Below, in pieces: positions 24,080-35,364 of a DNA stretch of 64,000 bases. Where the stretch lies: NCBI GenBank assembly GCA_020809705.1, contig CP085835.1:3472001-3536000 (forward strand), read 5' to 3'. Below the pieces are notes generated by a model. It saw nothing but the letters and a program-made list of their open reading frames with translations, did no database searches and was not told where the DNA came from. Position numbers and translations under genes: made by a program. Positions within the stretch are counted from its first letter, which is position 1, and each line of letters begins with the position of its first letter. This DNA is from Calonectria ilicicola. Lineage: Eukaryota > Ascomycota > Sordariomycetes > Hypocreales > Nectriaceae.

Positions 24080-27000
24080 CTAAAACCACGCCTTTCTGCC
24101 ATCTCGAGAGTCTATATCCACCACTCTACCCTTCGCATGGAACCATTGATAGGCATCCCGCATCTTCTTGCCACTTGCCAGCACTCTCTCTCCCCGTTCA
24201 GTGACCATCAATTCCTCCTTCGCATCCTTGACACGGTCCATGGCAGTAATGTCTCCAATCACAAACAGAAAATCGACGTGTCGAGTCACTCCCAAATTGA
24301 ATCTGCGTGGGTCTTTGAGGAATCCTGGGCCGCTTTCCTGAGTTACCGTGGTCAGAAAGATGACCACATCCGCTTCTTTGCCCTGAAACGAGCCTGTCGA
24401 GTTGATCTGGACATCGCAGAGTCCCTTGCGGAGATGAGGCTCATCATCGCAGCTGCTTAGACGTTTCTGGATCAGCCGCTCGAGGTATGTCCTGGTGGCT
24501 TTGTACGGGGAAACCACCAAAAGTTGAGTTTCGCGAGAGTTGATCAGAGACTCCATCAGCGACATGGCAATCTCAGCTTGACCTTTGTTGAGACGGGAAG
24601 TACCGACCGTCTCAGCAGCAGTGTGGGTGCAATTGACAAAGGTGGGCCAGACTTTACCTTTTGGAGACGGTTTCATGGCAGGAAACTGTCGACGGAGCCA
24701 GCTCTCGATTCGAGTTGCATTATGGTGTTTGTCGACAGCACATTGTGCACTGTACTCAATGGCTTCACCCAATTCAGGGTAAAAAACATCCTTGGCAAGA
24801 TCAAAACCCCCGTTGACAATTCTGGTCTGTCTCTGCGACGACCAACATGGCCACCCCATCCGCATCAGTCGTTCGAGAATTGACATCTCCAGATGCTTGT
24901 CAAAAAAGTTCAGAGGGGCACCGGCACGGTCCTTTTGATGAAGCGTCAATACGCAAGGCGAAATTTGACGCACGTCGCCTGCTAAAACCAGCGGTCTCCC
25001 GTCGAACCATGGCACTAATGCCTCCGGCATCGAGATTGCCCCAGCTTCGTCAAGGAAAGTCGTCTTGGCTGTTTTGCGCGTCCAATCACCAAGAATGTCC
25101 ATGGTAGAGGCGTGCGTCGTGCAACAAACTACATCGGCCGCCTTCAGGATCCCCACGGCGAGATCCTTGAAGGCCTGGCTGTGGTCAGCATTCCACCCCT
25201 TCTGGTGCGAGAGCGTGTCTTTGAGCGCCTTCATGTTGGGGTTTCTCTCCACGTCGTTAAGCAGCTGGCGCAAAGCTGGCTTCATGTGCTCAACATCCTT
25301 CGGCTGAAAGATTCGTTGCATCCAGTCAGTGATGGACATGGAATGCTCCCACCCATCTTCGATTGAATCGACGGTGTCTTGTCTAGTCGCTCGAGCCTTG
25401 GCTCGTCGTTCATCAACCTTCCATGGAAAGCCTCGGACAACCACCGGTTCTGGCTTGTTGATCTTCTTGTAAGCCAGGCTACCGAGCTTCTTGACTCGTG
25501 TCGCGATACTGGCAGCAGTAGCGTTGGTTGGTGTGCAAACAATGACGGGACCTACGCCAATCGCAAGGAGAACTACCGTCGCCATCAGATCCGTTTTTCC
25601 AGATCCAGCAAAGCCAACAATTGGCAAGATCCCCAGTGGTACTTTGCTCAAAACATTCTTGAAAACTTCCCTCTCTTTAACATGGACACGATCGAGAATC
25701 GCTTGCTCCAGAGCCTGAGGATGTCGACCAAGGAAGCTTAGTCGAGTAATGGGCTTGAAGGGTTCCGTTGCCAGAGAAGCAAGGGATTGGCCTTGTGCGA
25801 CATCTCGCTGAAGGGCCTGCGCGCGCTTGAGTTTAGCCAAGTCCGCATTTCGTTCGTCGGTGAGGTTCCCAGTAGACATGACAATGGCGGTCGGTTCTGC
25901 GGCAACGGTGGGTGGTTGAGAGACAAGTTTAACTTCGACACCGGGCAATCTGGCTCCAAAGATGGTCGGGTTTACCGGGAGGGTGGCATTGTCGATGTGT
26001 CCTGAGTTGAAGACCCTGTCCACTGCCAGCAGTCGCGAAATGGATGTGGTCTCTTGCCACGAGAAGACAAGGTAAAGCGCATCCTAAGCGTTCTTTGCCT
26101 CGCCTTCTTCCCAGGTGTCTACTGCCATGACCTTCTTTCGGGAGGTCTCGGTCTTTGTGGTGTCAGACGCACCAGGCCTGCGGCAATCAAGAACAAGATT
26201 GGCCCCGTGCTCGAAGCCAATATTTGTCGTGACAATACGACAAGGCCAGACATCATCGTCCGCGCTGCCTTCTGCGGGAGGTCGTGAGAACGCAATGCCA
26301 ACAAACTGGTCTTGTTTCTGCAGTTGTTGAAGTGAGGTCTCGAAGCGGCTCCTGAACGCGTCGGGGAATTTGACGAGAGCCCAGTACTGATCCTCCTTTT
26401 GAGAATGTTTTCTCACGAAGCGGATGTCAAGTCTTTTGGACTGGATGGTCTTGACATCGACACAGACATCAATGACATCCTGAAGGACTGATTGCTCCAT
26501 CGCAATTGCCGCCTGTGAGGGTGTCGGGTACGCCACAACAGGAGAGTATGAAGGCATCATCTTCGCCTGATCACGGTAGGGCTGGATCTTTTCTTTGAAG
26601 TAACGTTCCATCTTTCGTCAATCGGCACTGGTTGCAAACTCAGAGTTAGCAGACACCCCTGACAGAAAAGGCAATCAACTCACGATCCATAGTCGAAGTA
26701 AGCAAATGGCTTCTTGTTCAGCACCGCCTGGATGTCGGAGATTTGGGGATGCTTCGGCTTTGCTGGGGTAGCCAGGGTGATGAGACCATGGTCGCCACAG
26801 AGCTGTGCCATCGTCGCAGCCAGGTTCCCAAGTTTTTCGCCGGCCTGGAAGCATTTATGGGCCTCTTCATGCTGACACTCGAAAGGCATCGGCCAGCCTT
26901 GCACTACCGGCTTCTAGACAGCAAGCTCAAAAACAGTCCAATTTGGTGCCTTGGTGGCGGCATCCGCGGGAAGTTGGAGCTCGTTGGTGGCGAATCTTTT

Positions 27001-27303
27001 CCACTTGAGGCTGCGTAAGAACTGGGCCTCAAGCCGAATGATGATGGCATGGTTCGTGGCCTTGGACGGCGGCTCCATCCTGGGTCCGAAGTAGGTTGCA
27101 GCCGTCGAGGTGGCTTTAGGGACCATAATCTTCAGCTCAAGTCGAGGTGAGCTGTCGTTGTAGTCCATCACCGTGAGGATTAGGGAAATCGGGCTTGGAA
27201 AACCCACACTGTGGCCACCAAATGACCGCAATTTGACTGGCCTCGCAGACCAATCGTCAGACTGCACCAACACACAGAGCATTGGATCGAACTTGGGAGC
27301 CAT
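24080..27303 (-). pseudogene. SF1 (Upf1-type) helicase-like protein with three in-frame stop codons
   Basis: Two exons (27303-26684 and 26627-24080, intron with GTGAGT donor and GCTAAC branch) give 3168 nt, exactly 1056 codons. Three codons are stops: TAG at 26914-26916, TGA at 26618-26620 and TAG at 26084-26086. Sequence on both sides of each stop stays in the same frame and reads as normal protein. The C-terminal part is a superfamily-1 helicase: Walker A GFAGSGKTDLMA, Walker B-like TTFLDEAGAISM, motif III RPLVLAGDVRQISP, motif IV QRQTRI, motif V-like STGSFQGKEADVVIFLTT, motif VI LGVTRHVDFLFVIGD. The N-terminal ~400 residues are a fungal-specific region. The three stops could come from Gln/Arg codons by C-to-T change, or be edited. 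As annotated DNA the gene is broken, although the helicase core alone is an open frame of 647 codons (24080-26023). Confidence 0.78.
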
Positions 27304-29468
27304 TGTGTGTAGCGAGGAATCTGAGGCTTCACTTTGTTGGGAAGGCAATGGAACGTTGGAGAAGAGGGGAAAAGAAGCGCAGGAAAGTTCAACAGAGTTG
27401 AGGAGCGTTGGAGGGATGGGAGGGGATGGAGATGCATAACTAGGCATGGGCTCGCATAATTTATGAGTATGTATGTGAATCACAGATCAGCTAGAAGCTT
27501 GAATCACGAACATGGAAGTGAATGTGCAAACTATGAAGAATATGGGGAAACGGGTGAATCACAAACAAACACGCGGCAAACCTTTACAAGGATTAATGTT
27601 GATGATGAACAATATCTTGCTTTTCGTACTGACGTTCATTTTCTGTGTTGTTGTAACCTCCTAGCTTCCAATGGCGGCATCCAAGGGTTGCATAAAGCAA
27701 GCCACGGAAGCCACAGCTCCCAAATCATCATTGCGCAGCCACCTATAACCTTCTTCATCTCTATTGATCTGCGATAAGCAACAAATGCAGTATCTACCTA
27801 TCAAATCACCACGGAATGTCGTCATGTATGCCTGGCCAAAAAGGCTTGCATTGATGTTTCGGCCATGCATACATACATCAGGGCAAGCTAAACCACCTCC
27901 AACCTCACTCAGCTCACGTGATTAGTCATAGCATGGGCAAATCACACAATTTTCTCGCACAATTGATAAAGCTCCAATGGTTTTATCATCATGTGACCTC
28001 ATGCGCCAGCCAGGCGCCCCGCAGAATACAAGAATTTCCTCTAGTTGGATTTGATCATATGGTGCTAAAATTGGAGTGAAAATATATCGGTACGTACTTC
28101 ACAAAATAGGACATCAGCCTTGGAATTGGCAAACCAAGTAGATTTGACAGTGTGGCGCTAAAATTGCAGTGAAGAGAACAGACCATGAAGCATGTCAGGG
28201 TGCACTAAGCAGGGGTAGATTTGAGAGTGTGGTACTGAATCTCTAATAAGAATACACAAACGCTCGGACCAAGCCTGTAAACCAATCATATTTAAAGGTT
28301 TTGCGGTTATGCGAGGTTTTACCGATTTTTGCAATTTTGATTTTGCGTAAATTAGAATATCTATTCACCAGCCAACTCTATAATACCTCACTTGTAGCAA
28401 GGTAATATTCCGGTGAGCCAGGGGCGAGCTGGGGAGGGCTATTATTGTAAGCTGGTCTACAGACTGCTAAAGCATCACTTGACCTGACCGCGTAGCGGTT
28501 ACGGTCTGCAACGCAGGCTCTTTCCACCTCGTTGCAGTGAAGAGAACAAGGTGCACTCAGCAGTGGTAGATTTGAGAGTGTGGTACTAAAATTGCAGTGA
28601 AGCGAGCGAGGGTGCTGCCGAGGCTTCGGCAGGACTGTGTCGTGATCTCTCTATACTGACCGCCAGTGCGAGGACTTTAGGTGAGTCTTTGACAAACGAC
28701 TGTTGTCTTACACTGGCAATCATACTATTCATTCTTTTAGGATTTAAATTTTAAATCTCAACAGTTGTGGCTGTAAATTAATGAAATTCCGATGTTATGC
28801 TTCTAGTTCATTCAGTGCGAGCGAGTGTAAGCAACGATCAGATACGGATTGCGAAAGTCAGTCGCATTCGCACAATCACATACAAAAACCACCAGATGTA
28901 TGATTGATTCATGATAGATTTTTTTTTATTAATGCAGATACACTACAAGGCCGAAGTACCCTAGCCCTCGGAAATAACTGGACAATTGAAGAGTTTTCAC
29001 CCGAACACGCGTAATGGTGTGAGGCTTGGAACCACTGAACCAAAATACCCAAAAGTAAAGTAAATGCATAGGCTGCTATTACCAGTCAATTATATTAGTA
29101 TATGTGCCTTTACCAAACCCTTTTTATTAATGAATGTGCCCCGAAAGCATGTGCATCAAGCTCAAGTACTTACTCGCCAAGCGTGACCTTAACACAACCT
29201 CTGATCAACTCTCATGGAAGAGACATAGACGATCAATAGAAATATTTACACGGTTGGATGGTTCATGTGACGAGATTGATTCATCATTACTATAAAAAAG
29301 ATAATAGATACAATACAAAATTGGCTGTACCCATGCCGAAAATAAAAGTACTACTGCATGTATTCGGACTCAAGTCGAGATGATAGCCCAGCTTCATCTA
29401 CAAATAGTCCGCGCCCTCTCCACTTCTCGGAATTTAGAGATCCACCCCCCACTTATTTAGCCAATAAT
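27304..29468. other. Gene-free region with 15-mer repeats and small hairpins
   Basis: About 2.2 kb with no supportable gene. It contains repeats of the 15-mer between 28064 and 28602 (listed separately) and two small perfect hairpins, ACCGC/GCGGT at 28487-28499 and CTGCCGA/TCGGCAG at 28615-28632. The right end is the 3' flank of the polygalacturonase gene. Confidence 0.55.
28064..28602 (+). repeat. Second cluster of the 15-mer with a longer conserved left arm
   Basis: GCTAAAATTGGAGTG occurs at 28064-28078, the perfect GCTAAAATTGCAGTG at 28157-28171, and ACTAAAATTGCAGTG at 28585-28599. A left arm GTAGATTTGAGAGTGTGG or near match precedes at 28138, 28215 and 28566; the middle copy has lost the 15-mer itself. 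The stretch GCAGTGAAGAGAACA plus GTGCACT(A/C)AGCAG also recurs (28165-28215 and 28535-28566), so this is a local duplication of about 80-100 bp units. Confidence 0.7.
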
Positions 29469-30551
29469 TTAGCAAGAAGCTCCGCTGGGAATTCCCTTGC
29501 AGGTCTTCTTGGCGGTACCGCCAGTGATCTTGTTGCCGCTCCAGGTCCAGTTGGAGCAAGAGGCGCAGAGGATGTAGACGTCCTGGCCACCAGACTTGAC
29601 AGTACCGCTAACATTCTTGATGGTGACGCCAGTGATGGGGACACCAGAGGTGGGGGAGCCAGTGGGGGAGCCGTTCTTGTAGTCCTGCTCAACGACAATA
29701 CCGTACTTGGCAATGTTGGACAGGGTAATTCCGGAGTAGGTGACATCAGAGACAGAGCCAGTAGCGCCGTAGACAGTCTTGATGCGGACACCGTTGTCAG
29801 AGTTAACAATCTTGGAGTTGGTAATGGAGACGCCCTTGACAACGTTGTCGGAGCGGCCACCAACGGAGCCAATGGAGAGACCGTGGCCACCAGAGCAGGT
29901 GCCGCCGGAGAAGTTGATGTTGGTACCAGAGTTGATGGCAAGGCAGTCATCCTGGTTCTTGACGGTGGCACCGGTAATGTAGACACCATCGGAGCTGCCA
30001 ACGTCGAAAGCGTCGGTGTTGTGGCCGCCCTTGGAATCACCAAGGCTGTTGTCGATGGAGATCTTGTCCAGGTAGAGGGTCTGGGCGCCGTTGATGCTAA
30101 AGGCCTGAACAGGGGTGTTCAGGACGTTGAGGTTGTTGATGTGGGAAGTCTTCAGGCTGTGGGCGTAGAAGAACTTGGGCTTGGTCTTGCCACCGTTGGA
30201 GCCCTTGCTGTCCCACCATCGCTGACCCTGGCAGTCGATGGAGTGACCAGACTCGCCATCGACGATAATGTTGGAACCGCTGAAGGAGATGAGGGGACCC
30301 TCCCACTCCTTGTAGCCGAAAGTGGTGGCTCCCTGGAAGGTGACGTGAGTGCCACTAGCCAGGCCAGTCATGTCAAGAGTGGTACCGGCGGGGACAGCAA
30401 TGTTCTTGAGGTAGATTTGGGAGCAGCTCTTCTTGCCAGCGATGGCCTTGGCGGCATCGGTGAAGGTGCAGGTAGTGCCACGGTTCTCGATAAGGGGAGA
30501 GGCAATGGCAGCGGAGGCAAAGGCCCCGAGGAGGAGAGCGTTGAAGTGCAT
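29469..30551 (-). CDS. Secreted endopolygalacturonase, glycoside hydrolase family 28 (360 aa)
   Basis: Single-exon gene. It hydrolyses alpha-1,4-galacturonan in pectin outside the cell. Residues 1 to about 18 are a signal peptide ([18 protein letters not shown]), with a possible dibasic-type propeptide end at Glu-Asn-Arg. GH28 signatures are all present: [21 protein letters not shown], the catalytic [14 protein letters not shown] loop, and RIKTVYG (Arg-Ile-Lys). Paired cysteines occur at the N- and C-termini. Length is typical of endo-acting fungal enzymes. The Met at 30551 is chosen because it starts the signal peptide; an in-frame Met eight codons upstream (30575) is less likely. Codon use is strongly biased to C/G-ending codons, unlike neighbours, implying high expression. 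A TATAATA on the coding strand lies at 30711-30717, about 160 bases upstream. Confidence 0.95.
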   Translation of the reverse strand: MHFNALLLGAFASAAIASPLIENRGTTCTFTDAAKAIAGKKSCSQIYLKNIAVPAGTTLDMTGLASGTHVTFQGATTFGYKEWEGPLISFSGSNIIVDGESGHSIDCQGQRWWDSKGSNGGKTKPKFFYAHSLKTSHINNLNVLNTPVQAFSINGAQTLYLDKISIDNSLGDSKGGHNTDAFDVGSSDGVYITGATVKNQDDCLAINSGTNINFSGGTCSGGHGLSIGSVGGRSDNVVKGVSITNSKIVNSDNGVRIKTVYGATGSVSDVTYSGITLSNIAKYGIVVEQDYKNGSPTGSPTSGVPITGVTIKNVSGTVKSGGQDVYILCASCSNWTWSGNKITGGTAKKTCKGIPSGASC

Positions 30552-31867
30552 TTTGGAAGGAATGTAATATGTCACTGATCAAAGTGGACAAAGTCGAGAA
30601 AAAAACGAGAGAATGTAAAAGAATGTAGTAGTAAACAAGCAAACAAAGCAATGAACGATGCAGTATGAGTCTAAAGAAAAGATCTCTTGGCCATCGAGGA
30701 CAACAACTACTATTATATCCTTCGCCATAAGATGGGATCCATCACACTGAGACGACTCGACCCTCCTTGGACACTATTGTTTGAGCCTCACCCATGAATC
30801 TGGTACAGGGCCCAGTTTTCGGATATCTCGGCCGGAGACGTACCGGTTATGGTAAGCTTGTCAGTCATGGTTGATTGTCCACTGGCCGCTTCGAATTTCC
30901 GATTCTTGGCACAGTGAGGATTCCCATGGGTCTCCACCACGGCTCATACGTTGTTTCGAGACGGGGACAGCTAAACAGAACACTCCCCAGACAAGACAAG
31001 AAAAGCCACCAATGTGAACCTGGATACTGGGGTTTACCGCGTACATTCAGGACTAAACTCGTTAATTACTTTATTCCAATATTCTTTTTTTTTACTTCTG
31101 TACAACAAGAAAGGCTCACCGAGTCCCTGTGAAGACCAGCAGGGATTAGTACGCGGTCCGGCTATGACGGCCGGAGTAATTGGCTAGCTTGTTTGAACAA
31201 ACGCTCCACTCCCAGCATCAAAACTGGGGCCTCGACCGGCGCAATTCATTTCCGCGACTCAGAAGCGCGGAAAAAGAGCCAAGAGAGATTTGTTTGGTCC
31301 CTTCTCTAAGTGGCCCTGTCCAGAACGCATCCAGAATAAGATTAATAGACGTTTTAATTTCTAGTTTCGGATCGGCCAGGGATCAATTACGAGAACCGTC
31401 GGCCCGGTGCGGGGCAGAGTCTGGAGGATTCACGATTTAGCTGCGCATCAAAGTCTACTCTGCCGTTCAGACATTCCTTGGCGATGGCGGCGGATCGGCC
31501 AACCGTCGGCTCAATCAAGACACAACACAAGGCGCTATAGGCAAGACTGATAAGAATAAGGGGCTGTCCGTATTCGACCATTGAAAAGTTCCGCTTCTTT
31601 AGTCCACCTGCAACATGTACCCGCGCATGACTGCAACATCATGTGCAAGCCAGCCCACTCCAGCCTTTTGACCGACTCGCCCTTGCAACCAGCCATCCTT
31701 TGGGTGCCCGATTCAATTAGCAAGTTTCAGATAGCACTACACTTCCGAGGCTATGGAAATAGTGACATTCACTCCTGCTGCGGCTGGCTATTTGCCATCC
31801 TTCATTTCACAACTAGCTAAACCCTAATTTTAACCATGTGCGCAAATATTGCTACACTAAGCTTATA
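30552..31867. other. Intergenic region upstream of the polygalacturonase gene
   Basis: 1.3 kb without recognisable genes. The first ~200 bases (minus-strand view) form the polygalacturonase promoter and leader, with the TATA-like element noted in that entry. The remainder is the 3' flank of the Zn2Cys6 regulator. Frames of 60-90 codons on both strands have no domains. Confidence 0.5.
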
Positions 31868-33885
31868 TCATACTCTTCTCCTAGCGGCATCCCTACCCGA
31901 TGTAACAATCTCGACATAGTGCTTTACAACGGCTGCACTCCATTGGTCGGCTTTTACCACCCTGCGCATGTCTGCGGTATCTGCCGTGGGACCATTATTC
32001 TCCTCAACCGCCTCCTGATACATGGTGTCTAACGACTCCTCGTGTTCCTCATTCCCTACTATTTCCGATTGTCCTTTTGGCGGTGACGTCTGGAGTAGTT
32101 TCCCTCGTACCGTTAGCGCTTGAGAGCGGAGATACTCAACCCCAGCCCACCGCGCGTCCTGGACAATTGTATCGTCTGCCTTCCAGTCATTGTAGACCTT
32201 TTCGATAATTCCCCATACGGTGGCAATGGCTACATCCCAGATTTGGGTCAAGCAAATATCGAGTAGTGAATAGGCAATAGCGTTCCATTCGAATTGAGCC
32301 ACTAGTAACCAAATCCATCGCGGGTTCTCCTTACCGCACTGGCGCAGGATAAAGGACTGACGTAGTACGTCACGGCAGAGTGTTCGATGATCTGCTTTCA
32401 AGATCATCTCGTTGGGCTGGCTTACCAGGGGTTCGGACACGGCCAATTTTAGTTTGAGGAAAGCCATACGCGTCATGACGATGGTGGCAAAATCGCGCGT
32501 GATCCCAGCATCGTAGTATACCATGCATCTTTTCTCCACCTCATCTTTGACCTGGTCGATGGCTCGAATTTTTTCCGTCATTGTGAGCGGTGAGTGCTGT
32601 GCGGTTCCGCAGAGAAGCATCCGCTGGGTAAGTTCGCCGATGTGAAATTGTATGATGCTAAACAGCATTTCCGTCTTTCCCAGTTGACTGTTCGGTAACT
32701 TTATCATGTTTGGATCCAAATTCATATCATTTACGTTCAACGGAATTTCGACATTTGAGACTGGTTCAATGATGGTTGGCTCTATACCATGGCTCATGGC
32801 AAGGCGAGCATCTAGAGTAGAGAGCTGCCACCAGAGACGTCTCCTTAATTCAATCTCCAAAATTGAGTGGTTGGGATCATTATCTTTTCTGTTGAGACCC
32901 ATTCTCATGGCGCTGCCAACGGCCAATCCGATTAGTGGATAGACCTCCGGGCCATTTTGGTCGTGCCTGGCAAATGTCTGGAAATAATTGCGGTTAGATT
33001 ACATCTCGTTTTCCCATATCAAAGATTCGTATTACAATGTATAGGACAAGGGCTTGGAGAACTGGCAGATCTCTCGACCTCAGGAAATTGGCTCGGCAGA
33101 GCGATTGTTCCACTCCAGCACGAAACCTGCGATAATTGCTAGTTAGCGCGGGGGTTACAATGACATGAGACAAATTAAACAGTACCTTTCTATCAAACTT
33201 GATCTATCTTCGTGTAAATCTCTCCAACATTGAAATCGAGACATTGTCACGACAGTGGAATAATACATGGCGAATAGCAACGACTCTGTGGCAGCGTCAA
33301 TGGGCGAATTATGAAGTGTAAAATCATTGATTTGATTCTTAACCGTAGGAACGTGAACCAATTTTAGAAATGGATCTATTGCGTCAAGATAGATGTCCCA
33401 TATGGCTAATATCACGGTCGGTGAGGGGTGTAGGGTAGTAAGGGGCAATTTTGTGGGAAATGATAAGAGAGATAATGAAGATAAATGAGGAAAGGGATTG
33501 GGTGAATTCTGGCTCTGGATATAATTTTGTGTGTTCTAGACTTGAATAAGTTTTGATTTCCCATGATACATGGTGAATTTACCTGAATTTGGGTGGGTTG
33601 GGATGGCACAGAGACATGTGTTGTGGCATCAGGTACCTCATGGATTTGCCCTTGATAGCTGCTGGAATTTTGCAATAACGCCCCATTGTCAACAGACTGT
33701 TCCGCAAGAACTGTAGCGGTAGCGGCATCACGTGGTTGAGAATTCTTGCTGGGGGCTGATGGTGGGTATTCACATCGAATGTGTACCTTGACACAATATG
33801 CGCACGGCAATGACCGATCGCATCTAATTTTGCGCCTCCGGCACTCAAGACAAGATCTTCCTGGGGCAGCGCGCCGATACGCCAT
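31868..33885 (-). CDS. Zn2Cys6 transcription factor with fungal middle homology region, 608 aa
   Basis: Exons (minus): 33885-33583, 33508-33186, 33126-33036 and 32977-31868, totalling 1827 nt with matching phases. The binuclear zinc cluster is near the N-terminus (residues about 11-38): CLECRRRKIRCDRSLPC, then AYCVKVHIRC, giving six cysteines in the Gal4-type spacing. The fungal-specific transcription factor domain runs from about residue 110 to 400, with ILAIWDIYLDAIDPFLKLVH, LVLYI and RRRLWWQLSTLDARLA. Nuclear DNA-binding regulator. It is divergent from the NmrA-like gene with 452 bp between start codons, and that promoter holds two CCG-N11-CGG sites, so it may regulate itself and that neighbour. 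An in-frame Met at 33909 would add eight residues. Confidence 0.92.
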
Positions 33886-34337
33886 TTCAAATCGCGTCAC
33901 GAATCTCAATGATGATTAATTCATGTGTGGAAGAAAATAAAGTCGAGCCTGGACGGAGCGGAGGAGCGGATGATGCTTGGTGTTTAGGCTCCATATAAAT
34001 GAAGGCATTTATTGGCCAGGGCGGAGGCATCAATGATGACATATTATTCTTGAGGGCATCCGATTGGATGGAGCGGAGAGAGAGAAGTGGCCGGCAAGTC
34101 ATGAGAGCCTCCGATTGGTTGGGGCGGAGGTGCGGTCGATCCACCTTTGTCATCATCAATTTGAGCTTCAACTTGGACCATGAATTCATCATGGCCAAGA
34201 CAGCTTTGGAAAGGTATAAAGATCTATTGTACTACTATTGATTCGATGCCATTCAGTTCAATATAGATCATAACAACAACCACAATTATAACAAACCATC
34301 AATCTCACTCAGCCTGCATCATTCGCCCTCACTTACC
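33886..34337. promoter_or_regulatory. Bidirectional promoter with two CCG-N11-CGG sites and a TATA box
   Basis: This is the shared upstream region of the Zn2Cys6 regulator (minus) and the NmrA-like reductase (plus). CCGATTGGATGGAGCGG at 34060-34076 and CCGATTGGTTGGGGCGG at 34111-34127 are each an everted CGG pair with 11 bases between, 51 bases apart, and each contains ATTGG, an inverted CCAAT box. Further GCGGAG words occur at 33955-33970 and 34019. TATAAA is at 34215-34220, about 120 bases before the ATG at 34338. Binding by the adjacent regulator is inference. Confidence 0.6.
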
Positions 34338-35364
34338 ATGTCTTCCTTCAAGAACATTGCAATTGTTGGTGTAAGTGACCAACCATCTCGCCTGACTAAA
34401 TAAATACTGGAACATTATTCAACTAACATCATTTCAAGGCCAGCGGCGAAATTGGAAAAATAATCCTCAACAGCCTCATCGCATCCTCCAAGTTCAACAT
34501 CACCGTTATTTCCCGACAGTCCAGCGATGCCGTCTTCCCCGATGGCGCCACCGTCCGTAAATTTGATTTCACCAATTCAGACCTGGTCGATGCATTTAAA
34601 GGCCAGGATGCGGTCGTTTCTACTGTTGGAGCTACCGGATTCGCCGACCAAAAGAAATTTGTTGATGCAGCCGTCGAAGCTGGCGTGAAGCGCTTTCTCC
34701 CATCGGAATTCTCCATCAGCAGCGAGGACGAAGCCGTCTTGAAACTACTCCCTCTGTTCGGCCAAAAGACGGAATTGATTGAGTACCTGCGATCCAAAGA
34801 GTCCACAGGGCTGGCATGGACGGGAATTGCGACAAGTGGATTGTTTGATTGGGTATGTGCTTCATTGATCTTTGTTCATTTGGCGAAAGAAAGCTGACCA
34901 TGCCTAAATAGGGTCTTTCCACCGGCTTCCTTGAATTTGACATTGCCAAGCGCACCGCCACAATCTGGGATGATGGTAACAAGCGATTCACCCTGCTGAA
35001 TGAGAAACAACTGGGCGACGCTGTTATCTCCACGCTCGAGCACCCCCTCGAGACTCACAACCGCTACATCTACGTGTACTCGGTGGAGACCTCGCAGAAC
35101 GAGATCTTGGCCGCTCTGGAGAAGGCGACCGAGACACACTGGAGCGTGAAGCATACGACAACGGATGAGCAGGTCGCAGAAGCCGGGAAAAAGCTAGGGG
35201 CTGGAGATTTTAGCGGTGCTTTCACGCTGGTTCGTGCTACTGTCTTCAGTAACACTGAGGGCTTGCGTTCCGACTACACCAAGGAGCAAAACCTGGCCAA
35301 TGAATTGTTAGGTCTCAAGACTGAGACTGTCCACGAGACGGTTGACAGGGTTGTCAAGCACTAG
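34338..35364 (+). CDS. NmrA-like / isoflavone-reductase-like NAD(P)-binding protein, 299 aa
   Basis: Exons 34338-34370, 34439-34852 and 34912-35364 (900 nt). The first intron splits the dinucleotide-binding motif NIAIVG|ASGEIGK (GxxGxxG), as is common in this family. A second conserved part is GVKRFLPSEFSI, and the fold continues to a helical C-terminus. Members are atypical short-chain dehydrogenases without the Tyr-x-x-x-Lys pair; they act as NADPH-dependent reductases or as redox-sensing regulators. No signal peptide, so cytosolic. It is divergent from a Zn2Cys6 factor with paired CGG sites and a TATA box in between, which suggests co-regulation. Substrate is unknown. Confidence 0.92.

Noticed and set aside
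26045..26145. A 39-nt intron that would remove the TAG at 26084-26086 of the helicase gene
   Set aside because: A GTAGAC...TTAG segment would keep frame, but it is shorter than normal fungal introns, has a poor donor and no branch point.
29358..30578. 406-codon plus-strand open frame rich in Gly, Ala, Val and Asp
   Set aside because: It is the exact antisense of the GH28 gene; the extreme third-position bias of that gene removes stops on the other strand. The composition is repetitive and has no domain.
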